Shown here: positions 5,637-12,867 of the stretch, piece by piece
Position numbering within the stretch: position 1 is the stretch's first letter
How the letters are laid out: each line of letters opens with the position of its first letter
Assembly (NCBI GenBank): GCA_041477815.1
Contig: JBGOUV010000066.1
Coordinates: 1 to 21,262, forward strand
DNA length: 21,262 nucleotides
Source: JBGOUV01 sp041477815
GTDB taxonomy: Bacteria > Acidobacteriota > Terriglobia > Bryobacterales > JACQDG01
Reading direction: 5' to 3'
The notes under the pieces: model-generated
What the model saw: the letters and a program-made list of their open reading frames with translations, nothing else
What the model was told of the DNA's origin: nothing
The model's database searches: none
Made by a program: the position numbers and the translations under genes

Positions 5637-8600
5637 TTAGAATTCCAGCCTCGCGTTGAACTGCACCACCCGCGGTGTATTCGCCTGCGAGCTTACCCGG
5701 CCGAAGTTCGCGCTGGTGATGTTGGCGCCGATGCCGCCGAACCGGACATTGTTAAAGAAATTGAAGGCGTCGGCCTGGAGTCCCAGCTTCCAACTCTCGC
5801 GGATCCGGAAATCGCGGCGCAGGCTGAGGTCCTGGTTGAATGCGAAGGTCTGGCGGAGGCCGAAGGCCATGGTCCGGGGTGTGTCTCCGTAAGTGAACGC
5901 CGCCGGCGAGGCAAAGGCGCGCACATCGATAAAGGACGGCGGAGCGGCGCCCAGGATGTCTCCCGTACCATAGTCGCCGTTGATGCGCACGGGTCCCGAA
6001 AAGCTCCGGTTGTAGTCGGCGTAGCAGGCGCCGGCGTTGACCAGGCTGCACGTGGGCACGATGGTTCCCAGCGGCTGGCCGGTACGGAACGTGGCGATCC
6101 CGGAAAGCCGCCACCCGCCGGCGAGGGCTTTTACCGCGCGATGGCCGTTCTTGCCGACGGGTAATTCGTAGACGAGAGTGGCGTTCCACACGTGGGTCTG
6201 GTCGTTGACGCCGATGGCCTTCTCGGTGACCCAGTGGTACGCCGACCGGGTGCCGCCGGTGTCGTCGATCTGCTTGCTGAAGGTGTAGTTGAAGTTCACA
6301 GTCAGGCCGTCGGCGCGTCTCTTCTGGACCGTGAGCTGGAGGGAGTTGTAGTTCGAGTTGCCGATGTTTCCGTAGGGGTCGGTGACGCCGGAAAACTGCG
6401 GGAACGGGCGGATCATCTGGCCGATGGCGCCCGCAAAGTTCGAGAATGGCAGGCTGATGCCCGGCACGATGGCGTTGGCGGCGGCGATATTCGCCGGAGT
6501 CGCGTTGGAGCGGAGCAGGTTGCCCAGGGCGTTGTATTTCGGATCGATCTGGTTCGACCAGAAGGCGCGACCCCCGCCCCCGAGATGGTGGCCGTTGCTT
6601 CCGGCATAGCTCGCGCCCAGCGTCAGTGAAGAGGTCAGGGAATGCTGCAGGCCGAAGTTCCAGTTCTGATAGCGGGGAGGACCGGTGTCGGGATCGCCGT
6701 AGGTCAGGCTGCTGCCTTGCGGCACCGTGGTAGTGAAGCCGGCATTGAGCGTCGGATCGAAGAACGGGGCCTTCTGATAGCGAGGCACGCCGTCGTCCCA
6801 GTCGAAGGCCGGCGAGATGCCGCCGTCCAGGCTGGTGAAGCTGGGACTGGCCGTGTAGCCGAGCCGGCCGGTGCCGTTCCGGGCGCCATCCCGGCCGCCC
6901 ACCGCCCCCCGGCGCGTGTACATGAGCGCATAGCCGGCGCGGATCACGGTGCGGGGGGTAAGACTGTAGGCGATCCCCAGGCGGGGCCCGAACAGCTTGC
7001 CCTTGGTTCCGATCGTGGTGCGGCACTTGCAACTGTTGGGTCCGTCGCCGGCGAACTGCAAAGCGCCCAGGCGGCCTCCCGCCGCCGGATTCGGCAAATC
7101 CGGATTCATAAACGACATGATGTCGTGCTTCTCCTTGAACGGCTCCATGATGTCGTGGCGCAGCCCCAGGTTCAGGGTCAGGCGCGGCGTCACCTTGAAG
7201 TCGTCCTGCAGCCACCAGGAGTAGCTGTGGAACCGGCCACCCGTGGCCAGCACATAGTCCTCGGTAATACTAGTGGTGTTGAGCAGGCCCAGCAGGAAGG
7301 CGGCATAGGAATTGCCGGTATTGGTGAGAAGCGCTCCGGCGGCGTTGAACCCGGCGGTTTGCGTATTGCTGAAGCCGAACTGGGCGATGGTACCGTTGTG
7401 AGGGCGGTCGAATTCGTTGGCCTGCAGGCGCTGCGCCTGAAATCCGATGGTGAGGGCGTGCTTGCCGCGCACCCACTGCACGTTGTCCTGCACGGTGTAG
7501 GTATTCAAGGCTTCGGTGAACGCCCGGGCGTCGGTGCCGCGCCATTGCAGGGGGGCGTTGGGCCCGGCGAAGGCCACCTCCGGGAAGGAGGAGTCCGCTT
7601 CTCCGGAGGGCAGTCCCTTGAAGCCGGCCTTCAGCGGGTACTGGCCGTCGATGGTGGCATTGGTAATGGGAACCCAGAGGCGGGAGTAGTTCGCGCTCAA
7701 CTGCGTCAGCAGCGTGGGCGTGATCACGTAGGTGTACCTGGCCTGGCCTGCCGTGGGGACCTCATCCACCAGGCGGGTCTCCGTATACGGCAGCGGCAGC
7801 GAGGTCTGCGGATTGCCTCCTCCCCGGTAGGGAGTCGCCTGGCTCCTTTTTCCATGATTGAACAGGAAGGAAAGCCGGTGCTTGTCCCGAAGGCTTACGT
7901 CCACCTTGTTGTTGGTGTTGTTATTGTTGAACCCGATAGGCACTAGGCCGAGGTAGTTGTTCTGCAGGTTCCCATTGCTGGGATTGGGCAGGAAAGACTG
8001 AAAATAATTGGAGATGGAGGAAATCCGGTTCGCCGGGATCAGGTTGTTCGCAAACTGCTGGCGCGTGCAGGGCCCGGCGGCGCAACTGGTCGACTGCGGG
8101 TCGTAGACCGCCACCGGCAAGGCGCTGAAATTACCCTGTCGCTGGGCCACGGTTGGTATCGATACGAAGCGCGCGGCCGATTCGATGCGGTGACGGTACC
8201 CGTCATAAGAGCTGAAGAAGAAAATCTTGTTCTTCTGGATCGGCCCGCCGATGGTGAAGCCGAACTCGTTCTGGTTTTCCTTCGGCCGGAAGGTAGGGAA
8301 GAATCCCCGGGCGTCCAGGACGGTGTTCCGGAAATACTCGAACGCCGAGCCGTGGAACCCGTTGGTCCCGGACTTCAGCACAAAGTTGGAAGCGCCCTGT
8401 CCGCTATACATAGCCGAGGCGCCGGCCGTCTCCACCTGAAACTGCTCCACCGCTTCCACCGAGATTCCTTGGGTGATGTTGCGGCCCTCTCCCTGCTGGA
8501 CCGGGTCGGTAATGGCAATACCTTCAATGTAGACGTCGGTCGAGAAGTCCTGACCGCCCATCACGTTGCCCCATCGTCCCACCGACTGCACGCCCGGCTG

Positions 8601-9092
8601 GAGGTAGATGAACGAGAGCGGATTCCTGGGTAGCCCGCTGGCCGACATAGCCAGGGGCAGCGAGCTATACTCGTCATTCCGCATGGTCTGGCCGAGGCGG
8701 GCGTCGGCGGTGCTGAGCATGGGAGGCGTATCCGACACGGTAACCTGTTCGGTCGTCGCCCCCACCCGCAGCGTGAGGTTCAGCCCCACGATGCTGAGAG
8801 CGTCCACCACAACGTGCTCCTGCACCAACATCTGGAAGCCGTCGGCCGATACCGACACGTTGTATTCTCCGGCCGGCAGCGGCGCGAGCGAATAGACACC
8901 GGCTCCGGTGGTCTGGCGGGTGGTCTTGACCCCGGTGGCCACGTTCGTCGCCACCACCGTGGCGTTGGGGATCACGGCGCCGGTCGGATCCGAGACCGTA
9001 CCTTGGATCGAGCCCCCGCCGCCGATCTGGGCCATCAGATGCAGCGCGCCAGCGAACGCGCAGACTAGAAAACTCACTTGTTTCAGGTACAC
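5637..9092 (-). CDS. TonB-dependent receptor 1 (Oar-like, carboxypeptidase-regulatory N-domain)
   Basis: An outer-membrane receptor of 1151 residues for active uptake of a large or complex substrate, energised by TonB. I start it at GTG 9092 because a strong purine tract (GGGAGGGAGG on the minus strand, 9108-9099) lies 6 bases upstream; an in-frame GTG at 9131 has no such site. Signal peptide residues 1-22 end in LMAQ. A carboxypeptidase-regulatory-like beta domain follows (about 25-105: GTVSDPTGAVIPNATVVATN, then GEYNVSVSADGF). The plug domain is next (VTVSDTPPMLSTADARLGQT), then a very long barrel rich in Asn and aromatic residues. The C-terminus ends in LEF, the usual terminal Phe of outer-membrane barrels. 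The gene is intact. It probably heads the receptor, half-Gfo, Gfo/Idh operon. The ligand is unknown; the neighbours suggest a carbohydrate. Confidence 0.93.
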   Translation of the reverse strand: MYLKQVSFLVCAFAGALHLMAQIGGGGSIQGTVSDPTGAVIPNATVVATNVATGVKTTRQTTGAGVYSLAPLPAGEYNVSVSADGFQMLVQEHVVVDALSIVGLNLTLRVGATTEQVTVSDTPPMLSTADARLGQTMRNDEYSSLPLAMSASGLPRNPLSFIYLQPGVQSVGRWGNVMGGQDFSTDVYIEGIAITDPVQQGEGRNITQGISVEAVEQFQVETAGASAMYSGQGASNFVLKSGTNGFHGSAFEYFRNTVLDARGFFPTFRPKENQNEFGFTIGGPIQKNKIFFFSSYDGYRHRIESAARFVSIPTVAQRQGNFSALPVAVYDPQSTSCAAGPCTRQQFANNLIPANRISSISNYFQSFLPNPSNGNLQNNYLGLVPIGFNNNNTNNKVDVSLRDKHRLSFLFNHGKRSQATPYRGGGNPQTSLPLPYTETRLVDEVPTAGQARYTYVITPTLLTQLSANYSRLWVPITNATIDGQYPLKAGFKGLPSGEADSSFPEVAFAGPNAPLQWRGTDARAFTEALNTYTVQDNVQWVRGKHALTIGFQAQRLQANEFDRPHNGTIAQFGFSNTQTAGFNAAGALLTNTGNSYAAFLLGLLNTTSITEDYVLATGGRFHSYSWWLQDDFKVTPRLTLNLGLRHDIMEPFKEKHDIMSFMNPDLPNPAAGGRLGALQFAGDGPNSCKCRTTIGTKGKLFGPRLGIAYSLTPRTVIRAGYALMYTRRGAVGGRDGARNGTGRLGYTASPSFTSLDGGISPAFDWDDGVPRYQKAPFFDPTLNAGFTTTVPQGSSLTYGDPDTGPPRYQNWNFGLQHSLTSSLTLGASYAGSNGHHLGGGGRAFWSNQIDPKYNALGNLLRSNATPANIAAANAIVPGISLPFSNFAGAIGQMIRPFPQFSGVTDPYGNIGNSNYNSLQLTVQKRRADGLTVNFNYTFSKQIDDTGGTRSAYHWVTEKAIGVNDQTHVWNATLVYELPVGKNGHRAVKALAGGWRLSGIATFRTGQPLGTIVPTCSLVNAGACYADYNRSFSGPVRINGDYGTGDILGAAPPSFIDVRAFASPAAFTYGDTPRTMAFGLRQTFAFNQDLSLRRDFRIRESWKLGLQADAFNFFNNVRFGGIGANITSANFGRVSSQANTPRVVQFNARLEF

Positions 9093-9255
9093 GGATTGCC
9101 TCCCTCCCAGCGTGGCTGGAGATTCGCACACCGGAGCCCCGGAGGCAAGGAGATTGTGACGGTCGCCGGGCGTTACTCTTACCGAAACGACGGGTCAAGG
9201 GGGACAAACGCCGCCAAGTGATTCATTGTAAATTGGTTACCTGCACTAGGGAAGG

Positions 9256-9267
9256 CGCTCAAGAGCG
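9256..9267. promoter_or_regulatory. Palindrome in the divergent region, possible operator
   Basis: CGCTC, AA, GAGCG forms a compact palindrome between TonB receptor 1 and the divergent regulator. The position suits autoregulation or control of both directions. This is inference from symmetry only. Confidence 0.3.
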
Positions 9268-9279
9268 TCTCTTAACTGG

Positions 9280-9297
9280 ACGCGGCTACGGCCGTGT
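9280..9297. promoter_or_regulatory. Imperfect palindrome abutting the regulator promoter
   Basis: ACGCGGC, TAC, GGCCGTGT is an imperfect inverted repeat (ACxCGGC against its complement). It ends at the TG of the extended -10 at 9296-9305. A protein bound here would block that promoter, as expected for autorepression. Low confidence without a second site. Confidence 0.3.
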
Positions 9298-9305
9298 GTT
9301 ATAAA
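9296..9305 (+). promoter_or_regulatory. Extended -10 promoter of the regulator gene
   Basis: GTGTTATAAA gives a TGn extension and hexamer TATAAA (9300-9305). The ATG at 9318 follows after 12 bases that contain no Shine-Dalgarno. The rest of the divergent region (9093-9255) shows only a TTGACC-like -35 on the minus strand (9198-9193) with no convincing partner. Confidence 0.5.
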
Positions 9306-9317
9306 TAGCGAAACACT

Positions 9318-10463
9318 ATGACTCGCTCCAGCCAGAGCCGCTACATCGTCAAGTCGGTGGTCCATGCCGCCGAGATTCTGGGCGCCTTCCGCTCGGAAGG
9401 CGAGGTGCTGCGCCTCCGCGACGTGGTGGCGCGCACCGGCTTTCACAAGGTGATGTGTTTTCGCATCCTCTACACGCTCCACCTGTGCGGATTTCTAGAG
9501 AAGGTGGGGGAGAACCAGTACCGGGTTATCTCCAGCCTGCGTCCGAACCGGCGCTACCGGATCGGCTACGCCTCGCAGGGCCAGGATTCGTCGTTCCCGC
9601 GTGAAGTGGCGGCGGGGCTCGTCCGCGCCGCCGAAACCGCGCGCGTGGAGCTGGTGGTGGTCGACAATCGCTACGACCCCCGCACCGCCCTGCGCAACGC
9701 CGATCAACTGGTTCGCGAGGAGGTGGACCTGGTGATCGAGTTCCAGACCGATGAGGCGGTGGCGCCCGCCATCGCCGGGAAGTACATGGCGGCCGACATA
9801 CCCATGATTGCGATTGACATTCCGCATCCGGGCGCGACCTATTTCGGCGCGAACAACTATGAAGCCGGACTGATCGGTGGCCGGCGCCTGGGCCGCTGGG
9901 CGAACCAGCACTGGGAAGGCGCGGTGGACGAGATTATCATGATCGAGATTTCCCGGGCGGGGTCGGTCCCCCAGGCCCGGATTCGCGGCATGCTTGCCGG
10001 CATCAACGACACGCTGCGGCACATGGATCAGTGCCGGGTGGTCCAGGTGGATGGCGACGGGCAGTTCCGGACCACGCTGGATTGCATCCGCAAGCACCTG
10101 CGCACCTCGAAATCGAAACGCCTCCTGGCCGGCGCGGCTACCGATCCGAGCGCGCTGGGAGCCTTACGCGCCTTCGAAGAGGCGGGACGCGCCGCCGACT
10201 GCGCCGTGGTCGGCCACAACGCCGAACCGGAAGGCCGCGCCGAGTTGCGCCAGCCGCGCACCCGCCTGATCGGCTCGGTCGCCTACTTTCCAGAGAAGTA
10301 CGGCGCCGGGGTGATCCGGCTGGCGCTCAACATCCTGGCCCGCAAGGCGACGCCCCCGGCCGTGTTCATCAAGCACCAGCTCATCACCCCGGAGAACGTA
10401 GATCACTTCTACCCTAACGACGAGCTGATGGGCGTGACACGCAGTCCGGTCCATTCCGGATAA
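9318..10463 (+). CDS. Regulator: IclR-type HTH fused to a sugar-binding PBP domain
   Basis: A 381-residue regulator with an uncommon domain pairing. Residues about 10-72 form an IclR-like winged helix-turn-helix (SVVHAAEILGAF, LRLRDVVARTGFHKV, then the recognition/wing segment CFRILYTLHLCGFLEK and QYRV). Residues about 80-375 are a periplasmic-binding-protein type I fold as in ABC sugar-binding proteins and LacI effector domains. Examples are VDLVIEFQTDEA (compare VDGIIINPAD), then ADIPMIAIDIPHPGATYFGANN, and NYEAGLIGGRRLG. No signal peptide is present, so the PBP domain acts in the cytoplasm as an inducer sensor. It lies divergent from TonB receptor 1 and 15 bases before the amidohydrolase. 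I infer that it controls both, with a sugar-like effector. The ATG start follows an extended -10 with no ribosome-binding site. Confidence 0.88.
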   Translation: MTRSSQSRYIVKSVVHAAEILGAFRSEGEVLRLRDVVARTGFHKVMCFRILYTLHLCGFLEKVGENQYRVISSLRPNRRYRIGYASQGQDSSFPREVAAGLVRAAETARVELVVVDNRYDPRTALRNADQLVREEVDLVIEFQTDEAVAPAIAGKYMAADIPMIAIDIPHPGATYFGANNYEAGLIGGRRLGRWANQHWEGAVDEIIMIEISRAGSVPQARIRGMLAGINDTLRHMDQCRVVQVDGDGQFRTTLDCIRKHLRTSKSKRLLAGAATDPSALGALRAFEEAGRAADCAVVGHNAEPEGRAELRQPRTRLIGSVAYFPEKYGAGVIRLALNILARKATPPAVFIKHQLITPENVDHFYPNDELMGVTRSPVHSG

Positions 10464-10478
10464 CTTTGTGCAACAATT

Positions 10479-11645
10479 ATGACCATGCTTCCACGATTAC
10501 CCGTCTTCGCGCTGCTCCTCGCAGCCGCGTGCCTGCCTTCCGCGGCCCAAAGGCCGGAGTTCAAGCCCACGCCCGAGGCGCCGCCCATGCCTAAGGCCCT
10601 GATGAAGCTCCCCCGGACCAACATCACCCGCGCCAAGTATCCGGCGATCGACTTCCACCTCCACGGACGGGCGCTGCGGACCGCGGCCGACTACCAGAAG
10701 ATGGTCAAGTTGATGGACGACACCGGCATTGGGGTGATCTGCAACATGGACGGCGGATTCGGCAAGCAGTTCGACCAGGCCATGAAGGTCGGCGAGCCCT
10801 ACCGCGACCGCATCATCCATTTCGCGCGAGTGGACTTTCAAGGGATCAACGACCCGGGCTGGTCCGAGAAGGCCGCTGCGGAGCTGGACCGCTGCTTTCG
10901 CGCCGGCGCGGCCGGGCTGAAGATCAACAAGGTGTTGGGGCTCGATCTGAAGAACCCCGACGGCACCTACATCCAGTCCGACGACCCGCGCTTCGATCCC
11001 ATCTGGGCCATGTGCGCCAAGCACAGCAAGCCGGTGATGATCCACACCAGCGACTCCTACGGCCGCTTCCTTCCCATCGGTCCCGAGAACGAGCGCTATG
11101 AAGCCGGCCTGTGGCGCAGCAGCCCCGCGGAGAACTACTACCAGACCGGCCACCCGAGCCACGAAGTCATCGAGAAGGCGCGCGAGAACATGCACCGCAA
11201 GCACCCCCAGACGCGCTTCGTCAACGCCCACGTGGCGATGTTGTACTACGACATGGATAAGGTGAAGGCCCTGCTGGACAAGTATCCCAACGCCGACGTC
11301 GAGATCTCGGCCAGCGTGCAGGACCTGGGCCGCGCCCCCCGCCTGGTCCGCGAGTTCTTCCTGCAATTTCAGGACCGCATTATCTTCGGGTCCGACGGCA
11401 ACCCCGGCCGCGGGATCGAAGAGTTCTGGGTGCCTCATTGGAGGTTCCTGGAGACCTATGACGAGCACTTCGACCACCCGGCCCAGTTGCGCGGGCCTTT
11501 GGGAGCCCCATTGCACGGCCGCTGGAAAATCTCCGGCATCGGTTTGCCCGACGACGTGCTCCGCAAGGTGTACTACGCCAACGCCCTGAAGTATCTGCCG
11601 TCGGTGCGGGGGTCGATCGAGAAACAGCTCGCCGCACGTCGGTAA
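10479..11645 (+). CDS. Exported amidohydrolase (Amidohydro_2 type TIM barrel)
   Basis: A 388-residue metal-dependent hydrolase or decarboxylase of the amidohydrolase-2 family. A signal peptide (about residues 4-24, ending PSAAQ) sends it out of the cytoplasm. Metal-site residues are recognisable: HLH at 60-62 in AIDFHLHG, His189 in PVMIHTSD, His251 in FVNAHVAM and Asp306 in IIFGSDGNPG. The segment GLKINK (146-151) fits the central strand. The gene follows the regulator after 15 bases, so it is probably in the same transcript. No Shine-Dalgarno precedes the ATG, and ATGACCATG offers two in-frame starts (10479 or 10485). The substrate is unknown; the context points to carbohydrate or lactone breakdown. 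Confidence 0.85.
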   Translation: MTMLPRLPVFALLLAAACLPSAAQRPEFKPTPEAPPMPKALMKLPRTNITRAKYPAIDFHLHGRALRTAADYQKMVKLMDDTGIGVICNMDGGFGKQFDQAMKVGEPYRDRIIHFARVDFQGINDPGWSEKAAAELDRCFRAGAAGLKINKVLGLDLKNPDGTYIQSDDPRFDPIWAMCAKHSKPVMIHTSDSYGRFLPIGPENERYEAGLWRSSPAENYYQTGHPSHEVIEKARENMHRKHPQTRFVNAHVAMLYYDMDKVKALLDKYPNADVEISASVQDLGRAPRLVREFFLQFQDRIIFGSDGNPGRGIEEFWVPHWRFLETYDEHFDHPAQLRGPLGAPLHGRWKISGIGLPDDVLRKVYYANALKYLPSVRGSIEKQLAARR

Positions 11646-11799
11646 CCTGTCGCCTCGGCCAGACTTATTCGGCCCCAGAGGAGCGATACGGCCGCTCTCT
11701 ACGATGCGTCGCAAAACTGTCGAGCCTGAAGTCAGTTCGGTGACTGAAATCAAGTGGTGCCAGCCGGCGAGAAGGGCCTGCCAGAGTCTCCGGGCGGAC

Positions 11800-11828
11800 T
11801 TGCATCGGGCGGCCACTGGAACTATCAT
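11800..11828 (+). promoter_or_regulatory. Sigma70-like promoter of the SLATT gene
   Basis: TTGCAT (11800-11805) and TATCAT (11823-11828) are separated by exactly 17 bases. A start about 7 bases later leaves a short leader with GGAGG (11842-11846) ahead of ATG 11852. The rest of 11646-11799 shows no convincing gene; a small TCAGT/ACTGA hairpin lies within it (near 11732-11747). Confidence 0.45.
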
Positions 11829-11851
11829 GCGTATGCGCAGCGGAGGGACCT

Positions 11852-12839
11852 ATGGACCTTAAGGCGGCTGGCTCTAAAGCGGTCAACAAGAAGAGCGGAC
11901 AAAAGTCTCTCCCACGCAATTTGTATTGCGAATCCTGGGAGGAGATGGAGTGGGATAGCGGCAATACGCTTCAGAGTCTGGATAAGATCCGCAAGATACT
12001 GGAATCGGACGCGGAAAATGCTATCAATTGGTACTACACCAAGAATAGGGAGGAAGGTTTGGTGTTCCCAGGCGTTGCGCCTGGCGGCGGTGGTATTGGG
12101 CGGCGTCGGCGCGGTAATTCCCTTCGTGGCAACGACGGGAGTGGCCCTTAAGGGAACGGGGGTTGATGCGCAACTGGAGATGCTGAGGATCAACCAGTGG
12201 GGCTACGTCTTTCTCGTCGCAGCCGGCTCCTGCGTGGCGGTGGACAAGTTGTTCGGCTTTTCGACCTGCTGGATCAGGTTTGTCGACGCGGCCATGAGGC
12301 TGCAGACGGTGTTGGGCAAGTTCCGCGTGGAGTGGTACAGGCAGATGGTGCTGGCGGATTTGGAAAAGCAGGGCCCCGCAGGCGTAGGCAAGTTGTTTGA
12401 CACTTTGCTGGATTTCACGGCGAAAATCCGGGAGGTGATTGAAAAGGAAACCGGCGATTGGATCGCGGAATTCCGCTCCAACCTGACCAAGCTTGCAGAG
12501 GACACCAAGGCGATGCAGGAGGCGCGGGAAAAACAGGTCCAGGGCCAGGTGGAGCAGGTCCGGCAGTTGGCGAAGGAGCGGGAGCAGAAGTCCGGGGCCA
12601 TTGTGGTCACGATCAAGAACTTGGGGACCTTGGGGGCGGGCTTCACGTGGTCACTGGAACTGGATAACGAACCTCGGAAGGCGAGCATCGAGCGGGCACA
12701 GTTCATCTTGAAAGGGCTCGACCCGGGAACCTACCTGGTTTCTGCCCGCGGCGCTTCCAACAACAAAATAGTGCAGGCAGCGCTGAACGTGACCGTGGAG
12801 CCAGGCAAATCGGCGCCGGCTGAGTTGGACCTGCAGTAG
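11852..12839 (+). CDS. SLATT-like two-TM protein with C-terminal beta domain (frameshifted)
   Basis: The N-terminus reads from ATG 11852 (GGAGG 5 bases upstream) and has the SLATT start: a helix ending in DAENAINWYYTKNR. The frame is then lost near 12050-12072, and the family pattern resumes in the next frame: TM1 RLAAVVLGGVGAVIPFVA, TM2 WGYVFLVAAGSCVAVDKLFG, then GFSTCWIRFVDAA. Removing one base (for example in the CCC at 12068-12070) joins them into about 328 residues. After the TMs come long charged helices (about 12300-12590) and a C-terminal beta-sandwich-like tail (GAIVVTIKNLG, LKGLDPGTYLVSARG). SLATT domains are predicted pore-forming effectors of nucleotide-signalling conflict systems, but no cyclase, SLOG or nuclease lies nearby. 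The 5' part has visibly lower GC than its neighbours, which suggests transfer. Either a decayed gene or a sequence error. Confidence 0.65.
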
Positions 12840-12867
12840 GGGCTACGACCTCCCTCAGAACTGCAGG
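12830..12867. terminator. Convergent hairpin shared by two gene ends
   Basis: CCTGCAGT (12830-12837) and ACTGCAGG (12860-12867) are perfect inverted repeats. The bases just inside (AGGGG and CTCCCT) can extend the stem. The arms contain the last codons of the SLATT gene (stop 12837-12839) and of TonB receptor 2 (stop 12857-12855). It is well placed as a bidirectional terminator, but there is no T tract. Confidence 0.4.

Noticed and set aside
10497..11828. Long minus-strand open frame opposite the amidohydrolase
   Set aside because: Antisense shadow of a gene with visible metal-binding motifs; no signal or domain of its own.
11704..11862. 52-codon frame overlapping the start of the SLATT gene
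   Set aside because: No ribosome-binding site, no recognisable motif, and it overlaps the SLATT promoter. A leader peptide cannot be excluded, but nothing supports one.
12050..12072. Programmed +1 frameshift in the SLATT gene
   Set aside because: No recognised slippery site or stimulatory structure was seen. A simple indel explains it better.
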